DNA of 64,000 bases, taken from assembly GCA_963556495.2 (NCBI GenBank), contig OY747710.1:37379500-37443499 (forward strand), in the 5' to 3' direction. The stretch's first letter is position 1. The number at the start of each line of letters is the position of its first letter. The stretch is from Valencia hispanica. Taxonomy: Eukaryota; Chordata; Actinopteri; Cyprinodontiformes; Valenciidae. A model generated the notes under the pieces. It had not been told where the DNA came from. It saw only the letters and a program-made list of their open reading frames with translations, and did no database searches. The translations under genes were made by a program, and so were the position numbers. Positions 40,546-53,545 of this stretch are shown here, one piece after another.

Positions 40546-43119
40546 GTTTAGTTAAAATATCTATAAAAAAATTCTCAAAATTGAAACTCCTTTAACGAGG
40601 TTTTGTTATCTACATTGATAGATGTGGGTCTAATTTCTTGTCCTAAACAAAGTAAAAATGACTTCACCTCTAAGTCTGCTGAGGGTCATAAAATATTTTG
40701 AGCTTAAGTGTATCTGAGTAAAGACACGATCTGGGAGAAAAGTAAGACAACGCAAAAATCAATAAAACAGCATTCTTTTCAAGGACTGATCGACTTTTGG
40801 CATTTTGCGATCAGGCAGTTTCACTGTCCTGTTACGTTCAACACGTTCCACACTCGCAGTTTTATTGCTTTATCGATAGTAAGAATTGCCACTGTTTTAA
40901 AACGTGCTGTCTGTTCACTGAATCATAGTCTGCTTTGAGTTTGCGTTTAACCTTTATAAGCGTATCAGATTAACATTCTGGTGCCCTGCCAAAATCAACT
41001 CTTGGTACTCTTAACAGGTTATGCACTTTGGACCAGACCGGACTTTACTTTGAAAAATCCTGGGCCAGCATTCTGCTCTGCTTCTATATTTGCTGCTACC
41101 ATGTATGATCTTACATGAACCTCTGTGTAGCATGAAATGTCAGTCTTTGATTCAAAAACCCAGGGTGCCAATGTTGCATCAGTTTAACTTATTTTCAGAT
41201 GTAAAGCTGCTCTGGTACTTTCCAACACTTGTACAGGTTGGTCAGGTGGGCAGAGGTTTCCATGCATGGAGCACTCTGTACATTGTTACAGGGAGAGGGT
41301 GGAATGGAAAGTATGGTGGGTGTATTTCTTAAGAGTGGGGTAAAAAGTGTTGTTTACCTGGTTTACAAACCCTCCTCTCTCTAGCAGGTAGTTAATGTAT
41401 AAAGAAATCCCCAATGCAGACTCAGATACGTGTTAAAGCAGGTAATCTAATGTGACAAATACATGGTAAAAGAATGCTTGTGTAGTTGTGACCTCCACTG
41501 TTAGTACATAATGCAATGAATCAGGAGCAGTGTGCGTGGGAATTATATCCTGCTGGGTTGCACTACTCATTTATGTAGCCACACATGCAAAACCGAAGTC
41601 AAACAAATGTCACTCTTTATTTTCCTCTGTGGTCCAATGCTTTGAGCGTGCTGCTGCTTCTCTGTGTTCTGCTCTGGCCTCATGTGTTTCACGTACTGAC
41701 CTACCTGGTTCCAGTCCAAACCAGACAGAGGTCCCTGTCTGTAAAGTTCCTCTGTTCCAGGTTTAAAGATGACACGTATTTTAGCAGAGCTCAGGGATAT
41801 TTTAGCTGAAGCTTACATAGGTCTGTTGAAGATTAACAATATTTATATAGGGTAAAACCGTCCCAGAAACATGGCTGAGGTTCTTTAGTGAAGTTGCAAC
41901 TTTGCTGATGAGGCACTCCTGGCCCTGTTGCACAATTTGATAGACACTATTAGCAAGCATCATGCTGTGGGGAGCATATGTTTTTCGGAGCACATCAGAT
42001 TTTTTGCAATCTGTAGAGTTTGTGTAACGTCCAGTTTAATTCAGTGTATTAAAAATACTTCAGTTCACAACAAAAAAACATTAATAAGCACATATATTTT
42101 GAAGAGTTGAGGGTTGGGTTTATTATAATCATGCCAGTAGATTTTTATTTTTGGTAACTGTGAAGTAATCCCTCTCAGAAAAGTGATGTAAGCAGCTGTT
42201 TTCTGGGTTTCTTGCTTATGAAAGCCCCTTTTCGCTTCTTAAGAGTAAAGTATACTTACCCAAAGACCCACTGAGAATAGTTGTTTCATAACAATGCAGC
42301 ACACTTTTGGGTGTGCTGCAGCAAGTTTGATAAGATGATTAATACTCCAGAGAAACCGTGGTATTGCAAAATTTTCTTTCTGTTTCCAAGTTAAGTCATC
42401 AGCAGATTTTCAAAGTGACACAACTTTAATTTAGTTTGTTAATTTTTAGTGTTCTAGTAAGGCTTTGTGTCTTAGCAGGAAACACGAACAGAGTGAAGCC
42501 ATCAGTTAATGTCGGAAAAACTGATTTTAAATGTTTGAAGTGCATCCCACTTTTACTATATAATGTTATGCATAACCACATTATCATTACTGTTTGTAAA
42601 GAACTGAATAAGGGTAATATCTGAAAGTGTATACACAATGCATGGGTACCATCAGTGAGACTTGAAAATCATGTCAGTCTCATTGAATGAAATAAAAATA
42701 TTTTCATCAGTTTTAAATCTTTAAAATCTGTTCGACTGAAGGGTAAACTGTCTTCGTCAGGGAGCCTAAATTTCGCATTTGATGAAAGAAAGGAGAGAAA
42801 TATTTTATGGAAATGTCTTTATCACAATATTACCACTTCCATTAAAAGTTGAATTATTATATTGCATCTATAGTTGCTAAAACAATCAACCAAAGTCTGT
42901 TGTGATTAATTATCAAACAGGATATAAAAACACAACTCATCTAAATTTAACTACTTGAAGGAAATTCTGAAAGCATTTTTAACTGATAAAGACTTTCAAC
43001 TAAACTGTCTAGCTCGTATTGGTCAACTCACGGTTTGTGTGTATATTTTGGATTTCTAAAAATCTGACTAGAGTCTGAGGGAAGGTCGGGATTTATTCAT
43101 GAGTGGCTTGGGCCTGGGG
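40546..43119. other. intergenic, nothing firmly recognised
   Basis: 41955-41975 (AAGCATCATGCTGTGGGGAG) is a probable scrap of a Tc1 'SIMLWG' segment. Otherwise no gene or repeat was recognised. Confidence 0.4.
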
Positions 43120-43149
43120 TGATAAGGCTGTTATCCTCCAGCCTTATCA
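43120..43149. promoter_or_regulatory. inverted GATA-site cluster
   Basis: TGATAAGGCTG (43120-43130) and its exact complement (43139-43149) flank TTATCCTC, giving three GATA-type sites in 30 bp: two perfect WGATAR sites in mirror orientation and one in the loop. Confidence 0.5.
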
Positions 43150-44153
43150 TCGGATGGGAAACAATACCTCCTGTTAGGTCCAGTTAGGTCAGATTCGGTT
43201 TACTTTCTCTGAATCAGCTCAGGCGTCTGCTCCAGGTTCCATCAGCCATCTCTCAGCTTTGTTCCTGATGGGTCATCAGTCTTGGCTCACACAGTTGTCT
43301 GTGTGGGGACATGTTGCTGGAGATTGCAAGGCTGATTGATCTTCTGCATGTTCCTTGGATTTCAGAATGGGACTTTAAGCAATTTGAAAAACTGTCTTCC
43401 TGAAAGTTTAAAAAATGTAATGTGAATCACATCTTGGTTCAGTGTGTCGACTGGTCAGTGTTATCATTTTATCTCTCTCCATCTCTTCTCCATCACTTTT
43501 CATCACATTAAATCACAAGTCAAGAAAAAAGCCTGGGCAATGTAAAAGTTCTATTTCCGCTGGCTATTTGAACTAGGGTGATTCTTAATTATAAAGGGAC
43601 AACATTTAGCAAATGGGGTTAAGTTGAAATCCAACATAAGCCATTAGAAACTTCTTGTGACATTTTTGAGACACAGATGCTGTAGCTTTTATTTATATTG
43701 GTAAATTGTATTCTTACCCCTAAGAACCAGCTTAGCCATTTCAATTTTGTCTTAAGACAGTGTGCATGCTGTAGTGTAAATTAATAAAGCTCTTGAAATT
43801 ATTTATTGATCCAGTCTGAAGGTGTTAGCCCATAAACCAACATATGTGCCTGTTTCTGTGATTCCATCAATTGGAAACAGCATCATGTTTGACTGGAGGG
43901 AGGGCAGCAGATCACACCTTCTGCCCCTTTGAGAATAAACAGAAATACCCTGTTTGTTTGTTAGTTTAAATAATGGATAGTACAGAGATGTTTACATGTC
44001 ATCTCCTTCTGGTTCTCTTTATGCATATCTAACAAGATAACATACAGAATGTAATACATCAATGAAACAGATGCATTAAATATCGTCACAGAAGCAAGGA
44101 GTGTGGGATTCTGTGTCTGTGTGGGCGTGTCACCTCTATTCCACAGGGTGCAT
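43150..44153. other. intergenic, nothing recognised
   Basis: Slightly more GC-rich up to 43400, without coding homology. Confidence 0.4.
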
Positions 44154-45565
44154 CAGCGCAGATGCGTAACTATTCAGCCCCCTTTGGTCTGAGTGCAGTC
44201 AGTTGCCCATAGACATTGCCTGATGAGTGCTAATGACTAAATAGAGTGCACCTGTGTGTGATCTAATGTCAGTACAAATACAGCTGCCCTGTGACGGCCT
44301 CAGAGGTTGTCTAAGAGAATGTTGGGAGCAACAACACCATGAAGTCCAAAGAACACACCAGACAGGTCAGGGATAAAGTTATTGAGAAATTTAAAGCAGG
44401 TTTAGGCTACAAAAAGATTTCCCAAGCCTTGAACATCCCACGGAGCACTGTTCAAGCGATCAATCAGAAATGGAAGGAGTATGACACAACTGTAAACCTA
44501 CCAAGACAAGGCCATCCACCTAAACTCACAGGCCGAACAAGGAGAGCGCTGATCAGAAATGCAGCCAAGAGGCCCATGGTGACTCTGGACAAGCTGCGGA
44601 GATCTACAGCTCAGGTGGGGGAATCTGTCCATAGGACAACTATTAGTGGTGCACTGCACAAAGTTGGCCTTTATGGAAGAGTGGCAAGAAGAATGCCATT
44701 GTTAAAAGAAAACCATAAGAAGTCCCGTTTGCAGTTTGCCACAAGCCATGTGGGGGACACAGCAAACGTGAAAGAAGGTGCCATGGTCAGATGAGACCAA
44801 AATGGAACTTTTTGGCCAAAATGCAAAACGCTATGTGTGGCGGAAAACTAACACTGCACATCACTCTGTACACACACTCCCCACTGTCAAATATGGTGGT
44901 GGCAGCATCATGCTCTGGGGGTGCTTCTCTTCAGCAGGGACAGGGAAGCTGGTCAGAGTTGATGGGAAGATGGATGGAGCCAAATACAGGGCAATCTTGG
45001 AAGAAAACCTCTTGGAGTCTGCAAAAGACTTGAGACTGGGGCGGAGGTTCACCTTCCAGCAGGACAACGTCCCTAAACATAAAGCCAGGGCAACAATGGA
45101 AGGGTTTAAAACAAAACATATCCATGTGTTAAAATGGCCAAGTCAAAGTCCAGATCTAAATCCAATCGAGAATCTGTGGAAAGATCTGAAAACTGCTGTT
45201 CACAAACGCTGTCCATCTAATCTGACTGAGCTGGAGCTGTTTTGCAAACAAGAATGAGCAACAATTTCAGTCTCTAGATGTGCAAAGCTGGTAGAGACAT
45301 ACCCTAAAAGACTGGCAGCTGGAATTGCAGCAAAAGGTGGTTCTACAAAGTTTTGATTGAATAATGAATAATTACGCACACCCCACTTTTCAGTTATTTA
45401 TTTGTAAAAAAAATTTGGAATCATGTATGATTTTTGTTCCACTTCTCACGTGTACACCACTTTGTATTGGTCTTTCACGTGGAATTCCAATAAAATTGAT
45501 TCATGTTTGTGGCTGTAATGTGACAAAATGTGGAAAAGGGGGCCGAATACTTTTGCAAGCCACTG
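44154..45565 (+). mobile_element. nearly complete Tc1-like transposon
   Basis: Right end CAGTGGCTTGCAAAAGTATT (inverse of 45565-45546). The left end is degraded but aligned (CAGCGCAGATGCGTAACTAT from 44154, then TCAGCCCCC). About 1.4 kb, the usual Tc1 size. The transposase gene is present with two lesions. It is the best preserved of the dozen Tc1-type pieces in the window. Confidence 0.85.
44339..45356 (+). pseudogene. Tc1 transposase, two inactivating lesions
   Basis: The first frame (44339-44794) starts MKSKEHTRQVRDKVIEKFKA and carries the paired helix-turn-helix (YKKISQALNIPRSTVQAI; the linker region RQGHPPKLTGRTRRAL). Near 44768 about 2 nt are lost relative to the family (AAACGTGAAAG where AAACATGTGGAAG is usual), shifting the frame. 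The second frame resumes at WSDETKMELFG (first catalytic Asp), then FQQDNVPKHKA (second Asp) and SPDLNPIENLW (Glu). A TGG-to-TGA change at 45255-45257 stops it; the family's normal stop is at 45354-45356. Confidence 0.85.
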
Positions 45566-47275
45566 TTTGTGAAATTTAGTTTACCCTTGACTCTTCTTTG
45601 TTTGTTTGACTAAAACTCAACCAGGTTTGGAGAAAGGCTTCTTGTACCCCACCCACCAAACGTAAAGAAAATCTCATCATCTTTTTGTTACATGCAAAGT
45701 GGTTGAATATCCTGTGTTAACATCAAACAAAGAAAAAAAGAAGTATAAAACATAAAGTAAAATAAGGAAAATGCTCCTTTTTTCTCTCTTTCTTAAATGT
45801 ACGTTTCAAACACCTTTAAAGACATATTGAATTTCCTCCCATCGAAATAATGGCAAATATATCTAACAGCAGCATAAACATGCACAAGGAAAATTATTTT
45901 AGCTTATTCCATATTGTTCTGTCACCGGAGTTAGGAGTAAAACAATCAGGATAAGAGTGTGGTCCTCTCTATGGACATGGCTCGCAACCTGAAAGATGTG
46001 GACTGCTACCTGGATAGGGGTCAGTCTTTGTGGAGGTATTGAAGTATCTTGGTGTCTTGCTCATGAGAGATGCTGCATCGGAAAATACTTTCAAACTCAT
46101 TTCACACTGCTTTTTATTTCTTTTAAATCTATTTTTTTAACCAGTCTAAGTCGTTGCTAATCGTATGACTTTGATCCGTGGTCCTTGTTATTTCTATTGA
46201 TGATTAGGATGTTGACTCATTAATGAATGTAGCCTCATTGGTAACATAATAAACCCAATAGGTCAATTTCCTCCTACTGGCAAAGAATAACAGAAGACGC
46301 AAGAATAGCTTAAGCCCAACACTGACATCTACTTGTGGGAGATCACCATAAAACTCAGGTTTGCTCTTTGAGCTGAAACTGTGCATATTACATGTGTTTT
46401 TATTATTGTACAAATTTTCATCAGGCTTGAGGCAGGACACAAAACACACATGTTTCTGTTCTATCAATCAAGAAATTCAGTCAATTTACAGTTGAAACGG
46501 TTAACCTCACTGGCCTGTCAAATATGCATAAATATCTTTAATACGATACAATCATAGATGGGAAGACCACATATTTTGAAAGCTTGTGTTTTAAAGTATT
46601 TTACATTGTCGGTAATCTATGCAAAGGTCATATCAGGGTATGAGGTTTATTTATAACAGGTTGTTATTAATATTTCATTAGAGCATTTGTATAACTTCTG
46701 TTTAAAGGGTTTTGGATGGTTTTTGTCCTGCTTGTCAGGTCATATTTACTTCAAGTTCAACTTTTCACAATTTCTCATACTATAATCACAACCTTCCATA
46801 TCCTTTATTAGAATGGTATGTGATAGATCAACACAAATAGCTCATAATTGTTAAGCAACAGGTACATTATACATGGTTTTCAAATATTTTTACCAATACA
46901 AATCTTAGAAAATTAGGGAGTTTATATGTATTCAACATACAGGTTGTTTCTCAAAGGGAGATGGTAATACAAATTATGCTTTCAAATTAACTTAAAGTTG
47001 GTGTTTCAGTCATCTTCAGATGTAGTAGTTTACCACAACAGGATGATAAGATGAAGTGCAAGACAAATGGAATATTTTTTTTCTCAAATCACAAACGTAA
47101 AACAACAAGCATACTGAAAATAAGGTATTCCTCCATTCATTTTGGTTGTTTTTTTCATATTGATAAAATTTATCACTGAACCTCTTCATCTATGGCGTCA
47201 GCAGTGTCGGGCGATAAAGAAAGCGTCCACTCCTTCTCTTTTAACTTCTGTTGACGCACAAGGAAGACTGAGGCT
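45566..47275 (-). other. cmtm8 3' UTR and downstream sequence
   Basis: Follows the cmtm8 stop on the minus strand. AATAAA on that strand lies at 46809-46804. A short LINE RT scrap (about 45985-46075, TTGAAGTATCTTGGTGTCTT) is on the plus strand. Nothing else was recognised. Confidence 0.45.
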
Positions 47276-50005
47276 CTACTGCTCTTCCTCTGTGGTTTCC
47301 CACGAGCGGTAGCTCAGGTAGCCGCTTCCTGCGTAGCACAGTGTGGCCACAAATGCAAAGAACTAAAAGCAGTAAAAGCAGGAAGGATTGGAAAGAAAAA
47401 TAAAAGATAGGGTAGTAGAAGGAGAAAAAGGAGATTTAGTTTGATTTAAAGTCTTTGAAGTAAAAACATTATCTTAAAGAAAGAAAAAAAAATGTCCACA
47501 ATCAATTTTCACTTTTCTACAAGAGGACAGCTCTCTGACCAATTTTGCTTCTTGGCTTATTTTTCCTCAGGTTCTCAATGTATTTGTTAAAGATAATGAC
47601 ATCCTGCACCTTCCTAGCACATTCTTCTGTAGTTTTAGTTTCTGGGGAAGTTTTAGCCTAATTGCCATTTTGAGGAGCTCTACACAGATAGGTATAGCTG
47701 TAGGGGTGGCTTTTAGTATGAGCGAGTTGACTTTCAGTTTAGGGTGGCATGGCTTGAAGGGCATCATGAGGCAACAACACAAACAAAGAAAAATGTCAGT
47801 TAAGCTCAAAATGTGTTATAATAATAAGAACTTTATTTATATAGCGACTTTTAAGGAAAAAAAAACCACAAATGGTTTCTAGCAAAAGTCTAAATTAAGA
47901 CTAAGATAGAAGACAAGGTAAAATAAAAACAAATGATAATAACAAAAATAAAACACCCATGTAGCTGCTGCTGAAATGCCAAACTCAAAAGATGAGTCTT
48001 CAGCTGTTTTTTTGGGGTTTTTTTTTTTTAAAGTTCCACACAGTCTGCAAAACCAGAATCCCAGTGGGTGAGGCCCAAAACCACGAAGGTTTTGTCTCTG
48101 TTGTTTGTTAAACTTGACTTTGGGACAGACAGCAATCATTGATTAGTTAGATTGAAGGGACAATAAAGCTCTGGGATGTATGATGGAGCATGTTTTCAAT
48201 TGCTTATATGCACGTGGTAACACTGGGGAGTGGCCACTCCACTGTGTTGTGATTTGGGAATATGTTGTCTAATTGTCATCTACCTGGCTGCTGATTTGTT
48301 AAGAGAATGTTGGAAAATGCTTTTCTAAATGAAACTAGACATGAAATGTCCACAGCAACAAGTATAAATACTGTCCAGTTGATTTATATGGTCCGATGTT
48401 TTTCACTATGCAGGAAAGAGTAAAAGTTTGGCGAGCTTGGCCTCTATCACAATCCATTTACCAACTTTAGGTATGCACAGAAAATACAAGCAGCCTCATC
48501 TTAACTTCTTTAACTATCAAAGAAGACTAAAAAAGTTTGCATTGACTTGTGTGCTTACTGCTGATGCTGCCCAACAATTGTAGTTGTGTCGCCCTCTGGT
48601 GGCCTGGTTCACAGTGGCGGCATTTACCACAGCTGTCACCAGATACAGAGCAGCAGCACTGCAGTTAAAACACAGCGACTGAAGGAGAGGGAGACAGAAA
48701 CATCAAGTCACAAATAAAAAGCAGATTTCAGCTGGAATATTAAACTAGACTGTGTGTGTTGGTGTGTGGGGGTTACCAGTGTAGTCCAGGGGATCTGTGG
48801 TATTCTGTTGTGGACTCTGGTCAGATAAATTACGAACAGGCAAATGGTTAAAATCCAAAGCAGGATGGTCACAAACATCACCCAGTAAAGAGCTGACAGG
48901 TGGAAGTAATCTGTGCCCCCAACCAGGATCCAAACCAACATGCCACTCAGCTGCAGACAGGACAGGACTGATAAAACACTGAAAACCACAACAGGGATTC
49001 ATCACAGACGTCCTGCCATGTTTATTAATGTTAATGTTAACTTAATGTTATTTATTAAATGACGTTCTATTGACTCTCTCCCTCTCGGTTCATTTAAATG
49101 GTGGTGGTGAGGGACTAAATGTCTCTCACCACGAAACAAACCACACCCTTCCCTTTTCCCAACAAAAAGTTCCTACAGGATGCTTCAAATCACCAGATGA
49201 TTGTGTCTGACTGTATGAGGGTTTTATCTTAAAGTGAAATCACAAACACATTTCAGTTTTATCCCTCTCTTTGGTATTTAATAACCGAATATAAAAAAAT
49301 CCTGCTTTTGACTGTATTTCATCTCATATCGCCTCATCCTTGGAATGCCCATCCTGTCTGTGGCAGCCAGCCAGACTGTAGTTAGAGGATTTTTTTTTCC
49401 TCCAGCTGATTTGAAGAGGAAGAGAAACAATGAGGGAAAGAAAGGAGGGAGACTTGATTTGCTTGATGCTTTTGCTTCATTTCCTATTTTCATAGAAACA
49501 CTACTTCCAGATTTCTATGACTTTGCTCACACCAGGGTTGATGTTTAAATATATTTTCCTTTGGAATGTATGTTTTTTTAATTTTTTTAATAATTTTCTG
49601 AGATTTTCACTTAATTCTTTCAGCTTAAAATATTTTCTAAATGAGCCCACAGTCCTTTATGTTGCTTGTATGATAACTGCTGCACCATTCTGAGTTTGTA
49701 AATATAGATCAGAAATTATTTAAACTTCTCTACTATGACATAAACATTAGAGTAAATGTCAAATCCCACAGTGTCCTATCTTTCTGTCTCCACTGGCTGT
49801 CATTTAAAATCATAACTGTCCAGCTTTACAGTAAAGCTGTACTCAATCTTAAAAACCCCAAAGTCACACTTACTATCTCCGCCAGAAGTAGTATTCCTTT
49901 GGCGTTTGTAGTGAAATGCTGGTCGAAGGCCAAGGTGGAGGTCGAGGTGTTGAACTGTGGCAGTGAGGAAACCCTGCGGGTCGACACCACAGCCGTCCTG
50001 TCCAT
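47276..50005 (-). CDS. cmtm8: cmtm8, CKLF-like MARVEL transmembrane protein 8 (4 exons, 170 aa)
   Basis: Four-pass MARVEL protein; human CMTM8 (173 aa) is linked to EGFR down-regulation at the plasma membrane. Exons 50005-49874, 48950-48777, 48678-48559 and 47362-47276, all in phase 0 with AG/GT junctions. The N-terminus (MDRTAVVSTRRVSS) is Ser/Thr-rich and cytosolic. Membrane segments lie at about residues 37-56 (ILLLAEILSGMLVWIL), 65-87 (YWVMFVTILLWILTICLFVI), 104-124 (CFNCSAAALYLVTAVV) and 143-160 (FFAFVATLCYAGSGYLSY). Signature matches to CMTM8 are RIPQIPWTT, LCFN and NCWAAS. An upstream in-frame ATG at 50098 exists, but 50005 gives the family length. The C-terminus is ETTEEEQ. Confidence 0.92.
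47815..48140. repeat. fish repeat in cmtm8 intron 3
   Basis: AATAATAAGAACTTTATTTA and TATAGCGACTTTTAAGG, then AGATGAGTCTTCAGCTG and CAGAATCCCAGTGGGTGAGG, resemble the common fish repeat whose end also appears at 19757. It is non-coding. Confidence 0.5.
48588..48604 (-). promoter_or_regulatory. exonic CTCF-like motif in cmtm8 exon 3
   Basis: Minus strand GGCCACCAGAGGGCGAC fits the CTCF core CCACCAGAGGGCG. It encodes the A-T-R-G-R stretch of the protein. Confidence 0.4.
48951..49873. other. cmtm8 intron 1
   Basis: No repeat was firmly recognised. The short open frames here lack homology. Confidence 0.5.
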
Positions 50006-52149
50006 GATGCAGGGACACAGAGGGACTGTGAACTTTTCCCAAGAGTGTCGCTGCAACACAGGAAGGGCTGTTCCTGCCCCGGAATCTAGCAAGGACACTT
50101 TTCAACGAAACAACAAAACAAATTAAAAAAAAATTTCTGAAGTTTCATCTGCCTAAGTTTTAGAAGCTCTTACTCAAGTGAATACAGTGGAGGTTTTAAC
50201 AGTTTTGGCTTGATTGAGCTTATCCACAGCAGGGAGACATTTATTACTGTTACAGTGTTCTGTCCTCTCTTTACCCAGGTTCATTCACTTATTATAGACG
50301 TCTTTGGCTTGGGAGACCTATCTATGATAGCAGCAACACAGCTAAAAAAAAAAGATCACAAATCAGAGTTGTACATTTCATTAAAAAATATTAGTAGAAA
50401 CACATGAACACACTTAGTCTCTTCACAAGAGTTTACACCAGGGCTTTAAATTCTCTCAGAGACGTCACTGTCCTGTAATATACAATATCCAACATGTAGA
50501 CATGATGAGCATTATCATTCACTTCACATGTCATTCCATAGTCATTGAGGGACAAAAAGGTCAACTCCACTAATTACAGGTGTACATGAAAATAAATGCA
50601 AGAGTTAGAAATAAAATCTTAATAAGAGCTTCAGGCTTTTATCGAATAATGATCACTTTGCTTAAAAGACAAGTTGTCATCAATTAAACTAACTCTACTT
50701 TTTGACTATTTATATAGTATTGTTGGGTTTTTTTTCTGACATTGCCAAACTTGCTTTTCTTGAAGTAGTGAAACACACAGGTATTATCTTTATTTTATTT
50801 TGAAGGTGGAACAATCTGTCTGAATCACCTAGGTTCTCCCTACTAGATGATTTTCAAACCATACAATTACTTGTTTTTAAAACTAAAGAATATCAGTAAG
50901 GTGTGCTAAATCAATCAGACCAATCATGTTTCTTAATTTTTTTTTACATGTAAAAATTGTGTCAAGTTACAGGTTGTGCATGTAGAAGGCCATCAAAAAC
51001 CCTTGTGAGGCTGTCCCCGCATATATGCAAATTTATTTGGAGAACATCTCCATCTTAAGCAGATTAGTGCCACACATAAAAACAACAACTCTCCAGTGTT
51101 ACATAGGGTGCAGGCACTGATCTGGACAGTAAAGATCTCACAAACAGAAGTCTTGGCATTAAACTGTTAATGAAGAGAACCAGGCATTGCTGCAGTGCAG
51201 TGCTGAAAACAATAACTAGCTTTCGCCACACGGGGGCAGTAGTTGTACACAGACAGTGGCAACCTGATGTCAGAAGAAACAGCAGAACTCGGGGACAAAA
51301 GACACAGGGTTGAAGCCAAGGAAACATTCAAGTCTGCTTAATTGTATTCAGGGTGCGAGTCTTGATTATTGTTTTCACTCTTTTATTATTTTGTTCTACT
51401 TGTTGTGATTTAGACAAAATGATTTGCTTCCTGACTTCATACTCCCATCAACAGAGGTTTTTTTGCCTTAGGCCTTATTACATTTACGAATAAAGTGCAT
51501 TAAACGTGAACTTTATATATCTGTGAAATGTATGACCATGTATGTTTTTGTTATATTTTTGCTTTTTGAACAATAGACTTGTGTTTTTAGAGGGGTTTGG
51601 CAATAGCTTCCCATCCAGGAAGTTTTTTAGTTTACCTGTGAATGGACTACAAGGTACCAGGGCAACTAAATGAATAACCTAAAACAAAGAAACCGATCAA
51701 TTAGATCCTACTGCAGAGATTTCAAGTCCCTGCTGCAAACGAAAAGGCTTTAAGATTAACATGCTTTGTGTGTGTGCGTGTGCATGTGTGCATGTGTGTG
51801 TGTGGGGGGGGTTAGCCGCAGTCCATGCATGGACTATACATTATATAACTCTATATGCTTTATCTTATGCTGCTGATAGACTAAAACTACCCTGCTGGGC
51901 ATTTTCTGCATTGTAGAGCAATATATCCACTGCAGCAGTCTGTGCTCTGCATTACTCTTTCTACTCTCCACTGTTAATGAAATATTAGAGCAGCTTTTCT
52001 CATCTTCATTTAGCAAGTCAGTAACTGCATGGATCAAAAACACCTGAAAAAGATTATTCAAAAGCAGTTTTGACTCACTTTTAGTTTGTAAATTTATCAC
52101 ATTTGTTTGAAGTATATACACTGCTTTGATCAAGTATACCTACAACTTG
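50006..52149. other. cmtm8 upstream region, no further gene
   Basis: No TATA box or CpG island is obvious before the cmtm8 start. A CTCF-like CCACACGGGGGCAGT lies at 51226-51240. A GT-rich microsatellite is at 51763-51808. The rest is AT-rich without recognised content. Confidence 0.45.
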
Positions 52150-52565
52150 GTTGCAAACAGAAACATTGTTGTTCATAAAACACGTGGAAGAAGAGAATAC
52201 CAGGTTTTCGACACTTTTTACAAATAAAAATCTAAAAAGTGCATTTGTGGTCAGACCCCTATATTACCCCAATAACTGCCAACCGAAGTCAGCTAATTTG
52301 CAAATAGAGCCCATCTTTTTGTAGTTAAATCTCAGTAGGAATAGTTCTGTTCTATGAAGGGTTCAGAGGTTTGTTAGAAAACATTAGACCAAGTGAAACA
52401 TGTTGAAAACCGTACATCCTTTTCCATATGCTACGAAATCATGCACTCCTACATTATGTTGGTCTAGCACATAAAATCCCCAAAAAATGACGTTTGCGCT
52501 TGTAATGTGACAACATTTTAAAATGTTCAATTGTTGAAATGCTTTTGTAAGACCCCATACAGCTT
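52150..52565 (+). mobile_element. internally deleted Tc1-like element (MITE-like)
   Basis: The 5' non-coding part (CTAAAAAGTGCATTTGTGG, TTTGCAAATAGAGCCCATC, GAGGTTTGTTAGAAAACATT) is joined directly to the 3' end (TAGCACATAAAATCCCC, GTAATGTGACAACATTT, TGCTTTTGTAAGACCCC). The transposase is deleted. Confidence 0.65.
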
Positions 52566-53545
52566 GCATCACTTTATGTCAATGAACACCTCATAGGAGG
52601 CCAGCTTGCTCTTGTGTGCCTATCATAATTAACAATAGAGCAGTTTTTACTGCTCATCAGTGGCCTTGCACCTCCTGCAGCAGCCTCTTTTCTGAGATTC
52701 CTTAAAGTAATTAAAACAAAGCTCGGTTTTAATCTCAGCAGTCCTAGAAAAATTGTGTTTTTCCTTTATTGCCACGAAATACCAGGGAAGGCTTTGAGGC
52801 ACGGACCGTTAATAATGATTATTTCCATTCTTCTAAAGTGCATGATTGCACGCCACCTTGGCCTCACATATTTCCCATCAAATGCAATGTAGTTAGGAGA
52901 GGAACTGAGGTAGAAAATGTCAATTTGTGTCATTGTCACTCACATGTTTGTGACAATTAAGTATAACTGAATAGTGCATAATAGCAAACTTTGTGAAAAA
53001 GAAAAAAAATAAGTCTATTATAGCTGAACATTTTTGTGATAAAAAATATTAAGTTGTTTTATGTAAAGATTTCTTTATTTTGTTTAAGTTAAACTATATT
53101 TAACCCAGTCTGGTGCTAAAACAACATATGGCTATTAAAGGATAATAGTCTCAGACTAACTAAACTAAAATTACAAGAGAAATTAAAAGGACAGTAAGTT
53201 TAAAAGTGAATATAAACTGAAAAAAATATTTTAAATCCTTTCTTCTGAGAGTGTAGGGAAGTAAAATGAGTGATATATAACATCTCTCCAAGAAACAATA
53301 GCTTTCAATGAAGCTTCTTCTGCCATGCTCCCTTCTTTAGACTCCTTTCTCCATTCTCACTATTGTCTTCATTCCCATTTCACTTGTACCCACTTGGCTT
53401 CCTGTAATTGTCCCCAGCCCTGGTGTCGTTTTCATGGTGTGAGAGTTTAGATTGTGCTGCGCTGACACAAAGCCTCATCGTTGTTAAACACATGCTGGAG
53501 CTTTTACTCAAACTCTTCGTGCTAAGATGTGAGTAACCTGAACTC
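52566..53545. other. intergenic, nothing recognised
   Basis: AT-rich sequence with random open frames only. Confidence 0.4.

Noticed and set aside
32081..47000. Search for NCOA7 LysM or GRAM-type exons
   Set aside because: None of the open frames or splice-bounded segments matched; only transposon remnants were found.
50006..50098. Upstream in-frame ATG of cmtm8 at 50098
   Set aside because: It would add 31 residues with no counterpart in human CMTM8; the start at 50005 gives the family length.
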